NCBI GenBank assembly: GCA_035610835.1
Contig: CM069456.1
Span: 28,810,788-28,874,787 of the forward strand
Source of the DNA: Ophiura sarsii
Lineage: Eukaryota; Echinodermata; Ophiuroidea; Amphilepidida; Ophiuridae
Direction: 5' to 3'
Length of the DNA stretch: 64,000 nt
A program made the translations under genes and the position numbers. Below the pieces are notes generated by a model. The model did not search any database. It was not told where the DNA came from and saw nothing but the letters and a program-made list of their open reading frames with translations. Positions 23,460 to 36,282 of the stretch are shown piece by piece (the stretch's first letter is position 1; the number at the start of each line of letters is the position of its first letter).

Positions 23460-26400
23460 AAGTATAAAGGTAGAGCTGATTAAGTATAACAAAAATATTT
23501 TACTGGATGTGAATCAGGTGTATAGTTCAACAGAATAATTTTAAGTTCTTTTGTTTTGTATTGTTTTTCGGCCAACAGAGGGCAGTCTTTTTTCTTTGGT
23601 TTTTTATTGGGGTTTTTATTAGAATTTTCTATACAAATTTGGTTTTTTGTTTTGCGGATTTTTATTGAAAACTCCATCAGATTCCTGCAGCACAGAAACT
23701 ATAAGGAGAGTTGTATAATCAACATACACTAAGTGGCAATACATTTAGTAAAGTGCATGAACTTTAACAAATTAATTAAGTACAATTTATTAGTCTCATT
23801 TTTAATGATCTACAGCTACTTAAGATAATTAAATATAACTAATCATGGAGATGTCTTACAGCCTTCGGCAGCAACGTTTTTAAATACTATAATTACCGAG
23901 CTCCCAATATCCCAGCTTTATAACATTTATACTTGTCTTGTAAAGATTAATAAAACATTTTTTGCATAAATAATTTATTTTGCTAGGGGTAAAAAACCCA
24001 AACTAAAGTAATGAACGCTTCAATTTTGCTTCATTTTTTGCCAATAAAAAGTGTCATATCTATTGAACCGTGCCTCCGATCAAGCTCAAATTTCAGATTA
24101 TTATGGAGCTCAGCAAGTTCTTTCAAAAGATCAAATAAACGAATTAATTAATAAACCATAGGAAATAACATATGGTTGCAAAAGCATATTCGTTACGAGC
24201 CTATACGTTTACATTTGTAAGCTTAGACATCTCTTTCAATCATCTTGCCTGTAAATAAAATCATTGCAACAAAATCATATATTCGAGATTTTTACTAATT
24301 TAATAATGACACGATTCGGTACTGCTTGATTATTCTTGTAAATATGATGGTTCGATAAGCCATTTTCATGATATTGAACGTTTAAAAACAATAAGAAATA
24401 AGAAATATATCATATTTAGGAAGATTAAAGCATTGATAAAGTCCTGTTATTAGTTTCGCTTTTATTTATGCATTGCACATTATTGACATTAAAGAACATA
24501 ATAATATAGTTATATATATTAATCTATAGATTAGTCTAGTTAATCATCATCCGAACAAAAATGTTACCATGTTACACAGTATTTTCCCATTGATGATATC
24601 TTTACAATTGTATGGCATTTTCATGCTCGAACTTATTTCGAATAACTCGATAAACATGACAATTATAAGCCTACAATATACTTTTACAAGAATGATATGG
24701 CATTACAATCTACATACAACGTTTACGGATACCAAACTACACTACTTTTTGATTAAATGCAAAAGATGATATATGTAGGAATGCTCTGTATAGTTATCAA
24801 AATGTGTCTCAATGGCAGGGAAAAGGTAGTGTTTTAGATCAAGTGTGATATATCTTATAACGGCAGTGTTCTAGATAAAATATGATATGTCTTTAAAACA
24901 CAGAGTGTTCTCTTCACAATGACAACCTGACCATGAAAGCATTGTCACGGTTGACTGAATAACAATGCATTGTTGGGCAATGTCATTGGAAAAAGGACAT
25001 CCTGGTCTTCTTAACACTTACTGTGACGGGGGCGGCCATTTTGAAGAATTGTGTGCTATGTTTGGGAGATTTTATGATTGCTGCCGGTTGGCTTTAGCAC
25101 AAGAATTTCCTATAATATGGCTTTTTAAAGACATATCACCCTGCAACTGATGATTTCATTTGGGTTTCCTTTATTTTGAAACACCCTGTTAAAAAATCTA
25201 TTGATATTTCTCTTATATTTAGGATTCGCATTGACCTTTTATATGTCGATAAAAATAGTAATTTAATTTATAGATTTTTCAACCAAGTTACAATCCGATA
25301 TCAAATCTTACATGTCAATAATGATCTTCTATTTTTCAAGCTCGGATTTATTCGAGCACTAATGATTCCCGTATACATGACCTTTTATGTCTCAAATTGA
25401 TCGTTTGATTACGGAATTGATTTGATTTCGTAAATAATAACTGTTTATTCATTTTATGTTCAATATTTTGAGATCAGTTAAATTAAGTAAAATTGTTGTT
25501 ATAATTATAAGAATCATGTATATGGAACAGTATATAAATCGATACTGTTGTAATGACACGCTGCAACCTGTTACTATTGAACCACAAATGTCACAAAAGA
25601 ATTGACAAGTTACTCAGACATAATTGGTAATTTTAGTAGAAAACAAAATCGAATCGAAGTAATATAAGTCTATTCATGATTATGCAATAACCATAATCCA
25701 ATGATATTTCATATCATCGCTTATTATCAAAGTAATCTGGGATTTTACTCTGAATTTAGTTCAATTACATTTAATTTTTCAACCCATCAAATTATAATTT
25801 GAATTACTTGTGTAATTGTTATAAATATAATGTAAAAGCTGAATGCAAACTGCAAAAATGTATGTTATAAATCGTAACAAATCAATGCGCTAAACACGAA
25901 AACAATCAATCCATTTGATAAATTATCAAGTACGATTTATAAGAAATGTTTCTTTAATTATTTGGACGGTACATGTGCATGCACTATGTTCACATGTAGA
26001 TATGAATTGCAATATTCAATGCCATCTACTGTTGTGTATCGTCACACGGCTAGATTAATATCAAGATATCAGAAAAATCAGAAATAAACTGCAATTGTGA
26101 TGAATTGGTTAAACATTTAAGAAGGTTGAATGGTTAGTTGATCGCGAAGTCGTAATTCAAACTTAGTAATGTACACATTAACATCGGATTATATTGATGT
26201 TCTTACAAAAAATGATCGTGCAGTTTAAGTAAGAAAGTTCAATTTGATATAAGAGGATGGTATCATTAATAAACCATACATTAACGTGTACAAGCAATTT
26301 TATTAATTTTGGTGAATTTATCAAATACACAAATAATTATAATGTATTCTGATTAGGTATAAAGGTATAAGGATATCTGTTATCTTATTGAACTTAAAAT

Positions 26401-26712
26401 AAAGCGTGGCATAATTTTAAAATATTTACAAACACAAAAGTGTTCAAAGTTTTAACAAAATAGACAATATTACTCTGTGCAACATTTAAACATGTTTATG
26501 GGTAGAAATATACCACTGTGATATTGTGTAATGTTTTCCATATGAATATCTCATGTCACTAAAGTAATTTATTTTTTTAGCTTTGACTTTGTTTCTTGTA
26601 TTTCGAGAGCGTAACAATTATGAGCCCAATAATTTGTTGTTACAATACATGGTCATATATTTACCATCATGTATTAATTATTTTGCTGAAATGTGACACC
26701 GTTAGACATTTA
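23460..26712. other. R4-R5 array spacer
   Basis: Colinear with 16.0-20.2 kb but without the mariner insertion. It carries the distal CTCF-like site at 23572-23585. The short frames in it are not preserved between copies. Confidence 0.55.
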
Positions 26713-27007
26713 GGGCGATACTGGTACGATTTTATTGTTCCAGTATTGGTCGATACTGGAACACTCAATTGTGTTCCAGTATAGAGCGATACTGGAACGT
26801 TTTTATGTTCCAATATCGGTCGATTCTAGTACGCTGCCACCAGTATTGACCCAGTATTGAACGATACTGGTACATAAATTGTATATGTCCCAGTATCGAC
26901 CGATACTGGAACACTGATTGTGTACCAGTATCGTACGATACTGGGTGTTCCAGTATCGCCCGATACTAGTACAGTCCAGAATCTGGGACCTAAAGTACAC
27001 TTTTTCC
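26713..27007. mobile_element. Palindrome-array MITE, copy 2 (edges eroded)
   Basis: Same position relative to R5 as copy 1 to R4. The left inverted end has been deleted into the first palindrome (GACATTTAGGGCGATACTGG) and the right flank has lost its GACATTTT. About seven palindrome units remain. Confidence 0.75.
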
Positions 27008-27423
27008 AATACCGTAACTAGACCGATATCAACATGTTTATAGATTTCACTTCCAATATAAAAAGATAATTTACAAAATGACAAACAAATATCCAACAAA
27101 TGAGTATTTACAATTTCCCTTTCATCGTTCTAGGTTACAATTAAACAAATACATCAACAAGCAGACACAGTTAATTCTGTGCAATAATTATAAAGTGCAT
27201 GTGGTTAATTACCTTACATGTATCACATTGATAAATTAATTAGAGAAAGATTACTTTTAGTTTATATTTGACTTACCTAGAATTTTATAAATAATTATTA
27301 AATCATTGTTATTAACTTGATATTCGATATCTGTCAGACCAGGTTCACTAACATAACGTAGATGCATCACAATATGAACATCAATATCAGTTGTTCTGAT
27401 GTTCTGAATTTTGTTTACAGTTT

Positions 27424-28590
27424 TTACACTCTTTTGACGGTCAGTGTTCTGTAAAATTCATCAAACACCTCTTTTGGCATCAGCACCTTGCTTCCTGGAT
27501 TATTTGGATCGTCGAGTGTCATGTACATTGAATTTCTCTCGTTATCACGTCGCCTCTGTAATGACACATACACTGGTTCACTTCCATCATTACCAGGTAC
27601 AGTACGTCTTGCTTCTCTAGTCTCGGTGGAGATGCTATGATATTTGTAACATGAGATGATTGTCGTCGTAAGAAATAGAATACAGAGGAAACTCGCTCCA
27701 ATGGTGGAAACAGTTAAATATAACACCATATCTTCATCGTCTGAAGAACAATCATACTTGCAGTCTCCAGATATGTGTGTATCCTGTTTAATATTCTGGT
27801 CTCTACTTCCATCTATCAATACTGGTTTCACAATATTGACATTACCTTTTCCTATGTTGCGCACAGTTATCGGCCCAATGTAGCATGCACGTTCCCTATT
27901 CAGGAATCCTGGACTGGATAGATGGCATGAAAACACAGCGCCGTCGTATGACGTATCTAATATCAACGTTACCTGTGATGAAACCATGTCAGCACTGGTT
28001 GTATTCCGAATTATCAATTGTAAATCTGGTTGATTACTGCTCCATTTTAATTCAACATTCGGGACACCTTTCTCGGAGGAGCATGATAGAATCAGTTCGT
28101 TCCCTACGTATAATATTATTGGTTGGATTGGTACGCTTTCACAAGCCGGAAATATTTTATTCGGGAAAGAATATATTTCAATTCTTACTTTATTGGTCGC
28201 GATAGTACTATCTCCTTGTACTGACATTTGTTCCACCCTACACCAATATTCGCCTTCATCATTGTTTGAAATGTCCACCAATGTCAGTACATATACATGT
28301 GTACGATCAGAAAATACTCGCGCAGCAAGAAATACACGGCTGTCTGATGAAGAACCTTGATATACGCTACCAGACGTTATTGGTTCTATACGTCCATCAT
28401 GAAATCGAAAAATATTCACAATATAGCCTTCTTGCATATTCCGTATTCGACACTGAATCACCATTAACCCACCAATTGTCACTGGTTTCTTTAGTGATGT
28501 CACTTCCACTACTGTATCCGTTCCTTCTGTCCACGAAAAACCCACACAAATTGAGATGATAACAACAATGACGAAGCCAACTGACGCCAT
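27424..28590 (-). CDS. R5: two-Ig transmembrane receptor
   Basis: 388 residues from the family ATG (MASVGF). An in-frame ATG 18 codons upstream (28644) arises from a C-to-T change of an ACG present in R3, R4 and R6; if used it would prepend MPYTVYAHSGQRQLANLN before the signal peptide and could disturb secretion. The downstream ATG has the stronger context. Second-domain serine (KWSSNQPD) is shared with R4; GFLNRERAC and the SVYQGSSSDS loop in domain 1 are private or nearly so. Stalk reads GDCKYDC. Tail intact. Confidence 0.89.
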   Translation of the reverse strand: MASVGFVIVVIISICVGFSWTEGTDTVVEVTSLKKPVTIGGLMVIQCRIRNMQEGYIVNIFRFHDGRIEPITSGSVYQGSSSDSRVFLAARVFSDRTHVYVLTLVDISNNDEGEYWCRVEQMSVQGDSTIATNKVRIEIYSFPNKIFPACESVPIQPIILYVGNELILSCSSEKGVPNVELKWSSNQPDLQLIIRNTTSADMVSSQVTLILDTSYDGAVFSCHLSSPGFLNRERACYIGPITVRNIGKGNVNIVKPVLIDGSRDQNIKQDTHISGDCKYDCSSDDEDMVLYLTVSTIGASFLCILFLTTTIISCYKYHSISTETREARRTVPGNDGSEPVYVSLQRRRDNERNSMYMTLDDPNNPGSKVLMPKEVFDEFYRTLTVKRV

Positions 28591-28787
28591 GTTTAGATTA
28601 GCGAGTTGACGTTGTCCACTGTGGGCGTATACTGTATACGGCATAATATATCGCTAGATAATCCAACACTGGTGTGCATTATTAGCTTAAAATCATTGCA
28701 TTTATCACTGTGCATATGTTGTGCATTAATAGCAGACAGATACACCAGATATTCCTTTGTCTAACGGTTAATATTCACGTCATATTT

Positions 28788-29062
28788 CAGCTACAATATA
28801 GCATAATGCTTTATAGAAAATAACGTTCTTTAGTATGACGCATACATGCACCGCATTGATTATGCATACTATGAACGTCGTGACATATTCCCCGCATATA
28901 ATTAAATACCGCATCATCGTGCATGTTAATGAGAACTGACTGACATCCTAAGATATTTATCATAATTTAATGTACAGTCGATGCTCTCTGCAATTATATG
29001 CAGCTAGATGAAAGCGCGTTATGATAATAAGCCCCTCAAGAACACTAGATGGCGTGCTTTAA
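28788..29062 (-). promoter_or_regulatory. R5 promoter block, TATA-like box, CTCF-like site
   Basis: CTATAAAGC at 28808-28816 and ACACTAGATGGCGT at 29042-29055, again 452 bp from the family ATG. Confidence 0.6.
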
Positions 29063-29119
29063 ACGCTGTATACCGTGTACTATTACTATGGTACACTGTG
29101 ATACTGTCTTATTAAATGA

Positions 29120-29398
29120 TTAATAGCACATACACAGCCAATCCAGAATTCCACAAATTTCACTTATTGTACAGCTTCAGAATGCTGTAAATTTGACATC
29201 GTAAATAACCTGATTAATTACAGCACTGTAATTATTACCCAACTTGGTGTGTGTGTGTGTTTAATAGTAGATGATTGTCTAAGTCTGGGTGAGTGAGAGG
29301 TGTCCTATTGTGAAAGTGGTGTGTATCTGGTGTGTAGGGTATCGAGCTCTGCCACATAAATCATCACTAAAATAGTCACTGTCGATGAGTGCTATTAA
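29120..29398. mobile_element. Small insertion with TTAATAGCAC inverted ends
   Basis: TTAATAGCAC (29120-29129) and GTGCTATTAA (29389-29398) bound about 280 bp with a short (GT)n run. The interval interrupts sequence that is contiguous upstream of R3 and R4. No coding capacity. Confidence 0.55.
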
Positions 29399-32200
29399 TT
29401 CCTTATAGCTAACGTATTCGATTGGGGCGTTCAAATATTTTACGAATTGGTAAACATAGAATGTAATTCAAGAAAACAGCAGCAGTATACAGCTATTGTT
29501 TGCACTTTAAGACGCAACGCAGAAAGAGATTTGTAAAAGCAATCAATGTGGCATGATACTTTTCCCGGCTTGAAAATCTTGATATTGAAGTATACGGTAG
29601 AGCTGATCAAGTACAACAAGTTACTGGATGTGAATCGGGTGTACAGTTCAACAGATATAACCATTTAAAATAATTTTAAATTCTTTTGTTTTGTATTGTT
29701 TTTCGGCCAACAGAGGGCAGTCTTTTTTCTTTTGTTTTTTATTGCGGTTTTTATTATAATTTTCTATACAAATTTAGTTTTTTGTTTTGCTCTAGATCTT
29801 TATTAAAAACTCCATTAGATTCCCGCAGCACAGTTGTATAATCAACATATACACTAAGTGGCAATACCTTTAGTTAAGTGCATGAACTTGAACAAATTCA
29901 TTAAGTACAATTTATTAGTCTCATTTTTAATGATCTACAGCTACTAAAGATACTTAAGTATAACTAATCATGGAGATTTCTGACAGCCTTCCGCAGCAAA
30001 GTTTTTAAATACTATAATTACCGAGCTCCCAATATCCCTTTTTTAAGCATTTATACTTGTCTTGTAAAGATTAATTAAACATTTGTGCATAAATAATTTA
30101 TTTTGCTAGGGGTAAAAAAAACACCAATAGGAAACAAAAGTAATGAACGCTTCAATTTTGCTTCATTTTTGCCAATAACATTGTCATATCTATTGAACCG
30201 TGCCTCCGATCAAGCTTAAATTTCAGATTATTGTGGAGCTCAGCAAGTTCTTTCAAAAGATCAAATAAACGAATTAATTAATAAACCATAGGAAATAACA
30301 TATGGTTACAAAAGCATATTCGTTACGAACCTATACGTTTACATTTTGTAAGCTTAGACATTTTTTTCAATCATATTGCCTGTAAATAAAATCACTACAA
30401 CAAAATCATTATTCGAGATTTTACTAATTTAATAATGACACGATTCGGTACTGCTTGATTATTCTTGTAAATATGATGGTTTGATAAACCATTTTCATGA
30501 TATTGAACGTTAATAAGAAATAAGAAATATATCATATTTAGGAAGATTAAAGCATTGATAAAGTCCTGTTATTAGATTTCGCTTTTATTTATGCATTGCA
30601 CATTATTGACATTAAGAACATAATAATATAGTTATATATTAAAATATAGATTTGCCTAGTTAATCATAATCCGAAGAAAAATGTTACCATGTTACACGGT
30701 ATATTCCCAATGATGATATATTTACATTTGTATGGCATTTTCATGCTCGAACTTATTTCGAATAACTCGATAAACATGACAATTATAAGCCTACAATATA
30801 CTTTTACAAGAATGATATGGCATTACAATTTACATACACCGTTTACGGATACCAAACTACACTACTTTTTGATTAAATGCAAAAGATGATATATGTAGGA
30901 ATGCTCTGTATAGTTATCAAAATGTGTCTCAATGGCAGGAAAAAGGCAGTGTTTTAGATCAAGTGTGATATATCTTATAACGGCAGTGATCTAGATAAAG
31001 TATGATATGTCTTTATCTTCACAATGACAACCTGGCCATGAAAGCATTGTCACGGTTGACTGAATAACCATGCATTGTTAGGCAATGTCATTGGAAAAAG
31101 GACATCCTGGTCTTCTTAACACTTACTGTGACGGGGGCGGCCATTTTAAAGAATTGTGTGCTATGTTTGGGAGATTTTATAATAGCTGCCGTGTTGACTT
31201 TAGCGGATGAATTTCCTATATTATTATGTCTTTTTTTTAAGACATATCACCCTGCAACTGATGATTCCATTTGGGTTTCCTTTATTTTGAAACACCCTGT
31301 TGACAAATCTATTGATATTTCTCTTATATTTAGGATTCGCATTGACCTTTTATATGTCGATAAAAATAGTAATTTAATTTAATCGATTTATAGATTTTTC
31401 AACCAAGTTACACTCCGATATCAAATCTTACACATCAATAATGATCTTCTATTTTTAAAGCTCGGATTTATTCAAGCTCAAATTGATCGTTTGATTACGG
31501 AATTGATTTGATTTCGTAAATAATAATTGTTTATTCATTTTATGTTCAATATGTTGAGATCAGTCAAATAAAATAAAATTGTTGTTATATAAGAACCATG
31601 TATATGAACAGTATATAAATCGATACTGCTGTAATGACACGCTGCAACCTGTAACTATTGAACACAAATGTTACAAAAGAACTAACAAGTAATTCACACA
31701 TAATTGGTAATTTTAATAGAAAACAAAATCGAATTATTATATGTCTATTCGTGATTATGCAATAACCACAATCCAATGATATTTCGTATCATCGCTTATT
31801 ATCAAAGTTATCTGGGATTTTACTCTGAATTTAGTTCACTTACATTTGATTTGTCAACCTATCACATTATAATTCGAATTACTTGTGTAATTGTTTTAAA
31901 TCGTAACAAATCAATGCGCTAAACACGAAAAAAGTTTTAAAAGTTTTAACTAAATAGACAATATTACTCTGTGCAACATTTAAATATGTTTATGGGTAGA
32001 CATATACCACTGTGATAATGTGTAATGTTTTCCATATGAATATCTCATGTCACTAAATTTTATTTTAGCTTTGACTTTCTTTCTCGTAGTTCAAGAGCGT
32101 GACATTTATGAGCCCAATAATTTGTTGTTACAATACATGTTCATATATTTACCATCATGTATTAATTATTTTGCTGAAATGTGACACCGTTAGACATTTT
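29399..32200. other. R5-R6 array spacer
   Basis: Colinear with the R4-R5 spacer, with a deletion near 31930 that removes about 0.7 kb. It contains the distal CTCF-like site at 29707-29720 and the mariner empty site near 31585. No gene seen. Confidence 0.55.
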
Positions 32201-32559
32201 GGGAAAAGTGTACTGGAGCATAAAAAATGCTAGTATCGAGCGATACTGGAACGTTTTTATGTTCCAATATCGGTCGATTCTAGTACGCTGTTACCAGTAT
32301 TGACCCAGTATAGAACGATACTGGTACATAAATTTGTTCCAGTATCGCCCGATATCACGGCCTCAGTGAAAAACAGCTGTAAAGTTGACCTATGTATCGT
32401 GAATAAATAAAGATTATGTATGTATGTACATTTTATTTGTCCCAGTATCGACCGATACTGGAACACTGATTGTGTACCAGTATCGTACGATACTGGGTGT
32501 TCCAGTATCGCCCGATACTAGTACAGTCCAGAATGTGGGACCTAGCGTACACCTTTTCC
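32201..32559. mobile_element. Palindrome-array MITE, copy 3, with inserted tail
   Basis: Intact ends GGGAAAAGTGTAC/GGAAAAGGTGTAC and GACATTTT on both sides (32193-32200 and 32560-32567). Fewer palindromes than copy 1, and a foreign segment at 32354-32427. Confidence 0.82.
32354..32427 (+). mobile_element. Retrotransposon 3'-tail-like insert
   Basis: Non-palindromic sequence ending AATAAATAAAGATT followed by (ATGT)n inside a palindrome unit. A polyadenylation-like AATAAA with a short tetranucleotide tail is typical of LINE or SINE 3' ends. No clear target duplication. Confidence 0.45.
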
Positions 32560-32976
32560 GACATTTTTACCCTAACTAGACCGATATAAACATGTTTATA
32601 GATTTCACACCAATACAAAAAGATAATTTACAAAATGACAAACAAATATCCAACAAATGAGTATTTACCACCATTCCGTTTCATCGTTCTAGGTTACAAT
32701 TAAACAAATACATCAACAAGCAGACACAGTTAATGATGTGCAGTAATTATAAAGTGCATGTGGTCAATAACCTTACATGTATCACATTGATTAATTAATT
32801 AGAGAAAGATTACTTTTAGTTTATAATCGACTTACCTATAATTTCATAAAGAATTACTAAATCATTGTTATTAATTTGATATTCGATATATATCAGACCA
32901 GGTTCATTAACATAACGTGGATGCACAACAATATGAACATCAATATCAGTTGTTCTGATGTTCTGAAATTTACAGT

Positions 32977-34143
32977 TTACACTCTTTTGACGGTCAATGT
33001 TCTGTAAAATTCATCAAACACTTCCTTTGGCATCAGAACCTTGCTTCCTGGATTATTTGGATCATCGAGTGTCATGTACATTGAATTTCTCTCGTTATCA
33101 CGTCGCCTCTGTAGTGACACATAAACTGGTTCACTTCCATCATTACCAGGTACGGTTCGTCTTGCTTCTCTAGTCTCGGTGGAGATACTATGATATTTGT
33201 AACATGAGATGATTGTCGTCGTAAGAAATAGAATACAGAGGAAAATCGCTCCAATAGTAGAAATAGTTAAATATAACACCATGTCTTCATCGTCGGAAGA
33301 ACAATCATAATTGCACTCGCCGGATATCTGTGTATCCTGAATAATAATCTGGTCCCTACTTCCATCTATTATTACTGGTTTCACAATATTGACATTATCT
33401 TTTCCAATGTTGCGCACAGTTATCGGACCAATGTAGCATGCACGTTCCCTATTCGGGAATCCTGGACTGGATAGATGACATGAAAACACAGCGCCGTTGT
33501 ATGACATATCTAATATCAACGTTACCTGTGATGAAACCATGTCAGCACTGGTTGTATTCCGAATTATCAATTGTAAATCTGGTTGATTACAGCTCCATTT
33601 TAATTCAACATTCGGGACACCTTTCTCGGAGGAGCATGATAGAATCAGTTCGTTCCCTACAAATAATATTATTGGTTGAATTGGTACGCTCTCACAAGCC
33701 GGAAATATTTTATTTGGGAAAGAATATATTTCAATTCTTACATTATTGGTCGCTATAGTACTATATCCTTGTACTGACATTTGTTCCACCCTACACCAAT
33801 ATTCGCCTTCATCATTGTTTGAAATGTCCACCAATGTCAGTACATACACATGTGTACGATCAGAAAATACTCGCGCAGCAAGAAATACACGGCTATCTAA
33901 TGACGAACCTAGATATACGTTGCCAGACGTTATCGGTTCAATACGTCCATCATGGAATCGGAAAATATTCACGCTATAGCCTTCTTGCATATTCCGTATT
34001 CGACATTGAATCACCATTAACCCACCAATTGTCACTGGTTTCTTTAGTGATGTCACTTCCACTACTGTATCCGTTCCTTCTGTCCACGAAAAACCCACAC
34101 AAATTGAGATGATTACAACAATGACGAAGCCAACTGACGCCAT
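32977..34143 (-). CDS. R6: two-Ig transmembrane receptor
   Basis: 388 residues. Close to R4 from the stalk onward (IIIQDTQISGECNYDC and ISTIGAIFLC in the helix), but keeps the second-domain cysteine after Trp183 that R4 has lost. Domain 1 reads GYSVNIFRFHDG where neighbours have GYIVNIF. The start context is AAACATGG. All three tail motifs intact. Confidence 0.9.
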   Translation of the reverse strand: MASVGFVIVVIISICVGFSWTEGTDTVVEVTSLKKPVTIGGLMVIQCRIRNMQEGYSVNIFRFHDGRIEPITSGNVYLGSSLDSRVFLAARVFSDRTHVYVLTLVDISNNDEGEYWCRVEQMSVQGYSTIATNNVRIEIYSFPNKIFPACESVPIQPIILFVGNELILSCSSEKGVPNVELKWSCNQPDLQLIIRNTTSADMVSSQVTLILDMSYNGAVFSCHLSSPGFPNRERACYIGPITVRNIGKDNVNIVKPVIIDGSRDQIIIQDTQISGECNYDCSSDDEDMVLYLTISTIGAIFLCILFLTTTIISCYKYHSISTETREARRTVPGNDGSEPVYVSLQRRRDNERNSMYMTLDDPNNPGSKVLMPKEVFDEFYRTLTVKRV

Positions 34144-34339
34144 GTTTAGATTAGCGATTTGACGTTGTCCACTGTGGGCGTATACTGTATACGGCGTAAT
34201 ATATCGCTAGATAATCCAACACTGGTGTGCATTATTAGCTTTAAATCATTGCATTCATCACTGTGCATATGTTGTACATTAATAGCAGACAGATACACCA
34301 GATATTCCTTGTCTAACGGTTAGTATTCACGTCATATTC

Positions 34340-34625
34340 CAGCTACAATATAGCATAATGCTTTATAGAAAATAACGTTCTTTAGTATGACCATGGTATG
34401 ACGCATACATGCACCGCATTGATTATGCATACTATGAACGTCATGACATATTCCCCGCATATAATTAAATGCCGCATTATCGTGTATGTTAATGAGAACA
34501 GACTGACATCCTAAGATATTTATCATAATTTAATGTACAGTCGATGCTCTCTGTAATTATATGCAGCTAGATAAAAGCGCGTTTGGATAATCAGCCCTTC
34601 AAGAACACTAGATGGCGTGCTTTAA
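34340..34625 (-). promoter_or_regulatory. R6 promoter block, TATA-like box, CTCF-like site
   Basis: CTATAAAGC at 34360-34368. A short local duplication (TATGACCATGGTATGACGCATAC) lies just before the CRE-like centre and moves the CTCF-like site (34605-34618) to 462 bp from the ATG. Confidence 0.6.
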
Positions 34626-35503
34626 ACGCTGTATACCGTGTACTATTACTATGGTACACTGTGACACTGTCTTATTGAATGATCAACGCATTCGATTGGG
34701 GCGTTCAAATATTTTATGAATTAATCAACATAGAATGTAATTCAAGAAACAGCAGCAGTATATAGCTATTGTTTGCACTTTAAGACGCAACGCACTAGAA
34801 AGAAATTTGTAAAAGGAATCAATGTGGCAATCGTCACACCGCTAGATTAATATCAAGATATCAGAAAAATCAGAAAGAAACTGCAATTATGATGAATTGG
34901 TTAAACATTTAAGGAGATTGAATGGTTAGTTGATCGCGAATTCGTAATTCAAACTTAATGCATGTATGTAAACATTAACATCGGATTATATTGATGTTCT
35001 TACAAAAAATGATCGTGCAGTTTAAGTAAGAAAGTTCAATTTGATATAGGAGGATGGTATCATTTATGAACCATACATTAACGTTTACAAGCAATTTTAG
35101 TAATTTTGGTGAATTTATCAAATACACAAATAATTATAATGTATTCTGATTAGGTATAAAGGTATAAAGATATCTGTTTTCTTATTTAACTTAATAAAGC
35201 GTGGGATAATTTTAAAATATTTACAAACATCAAAGTTTTCAAAGTTTTAACTAAATAGACAATATTACTCCGTGCAACATTTAAATATGTTTATGGGTAG
35301 AAATATACCACTGTGATAATGTGTAATGTTTTCCATGTGAATATCTCATGTCACTAAAGTAATTCATTTTATTTTAGCTTTGACTTTCTTTCTCGTAGTT
35401 CAATAGCGTGACATTGATGAGCCCAATATTTTGTTGTTACAAGACATGTTCATATATTTACCATCCTGTATTAATTATGAAATGTGACACCGTTAGACAT
35501 TTT
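34626..35503. other. Shortened R6-R7 spacer
   Basis: The unit jumps from the R6 upstream region near 34830 straight into sequence equivalent to 19.56 kb. About 3.7 kb of spacer present in other units is missing, which explains the close R6-R7 spacing. Confidence 0.6.
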
Positions 35504-35863
35504 GGGAAAAGTGTACTGGAGCATAAAAGTTGCCAGTATCGCTCGATCTTGGCACGATTTTAATGTTCCAGTGTCGTTTGATACTGGAACACCAAATTGT
35601 GTTCCAGCATCGAGCGATACTGGTACGTTTTTATGTTCCAATATTGGTCGATTCTAGTACGCTGCTACCAGTATTGACCCAGTATTGAACGATACCGGTA
35701 CATAAATTTGTTCCAGAATCGCCCGACACTGGTACATTTGCTATGTCCCAGTATCGACTGATACTGGAACACTGATTGTGTACCAATACCGTACGACTGG
35801 GTGTTCCATTATCGCCCGATACTAGTACAGTCCAGAATCTGGGACCTAACGTACACCTTTTCC
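35504..35863. mobile_element. Palindrome-array MITE, copy 4
   Basis: Complete copy with GACATTTT at 35496-35503 and 35864-35871. Several palindromes are decayed (for example CCAGTGTCGTTTGATACTGG), more than in copies 1 and 3. Confidence 0.83.
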
Positions 35864-36282
35864 GACATTTTTACCGTAACTAGACCGATATCAACATGTT
35901 TATAGATTTCACACCAATACAAAAAGATAATTTACAAAATGACAAACAAATATCCAACAAATGAGTATTTACAACCATTCCGTTTCATCGTTCTAGGTTA
36001 CAATTAAACAAATACATCAACAAGCAGACACAGTTAATGCTGTGCAATAATTATACAGCATGTGGTCAATTACCTTACATGTATCACATTGATTAATTAA
36101 TTAGAGAAAGATTACTTTTAGTTTATAATTGACTTACCTATAATTTTATAAAGAATTATTAAATCATTGTTATTAATTTGATATTCGATATCTGTTAGAC
36201 CAGGTTCATTAACATAACGTGGATGCATCAAAATATGAACATCAATATCAGTTGTTCTGATGTTCTGAAATTTGTTTACAGT

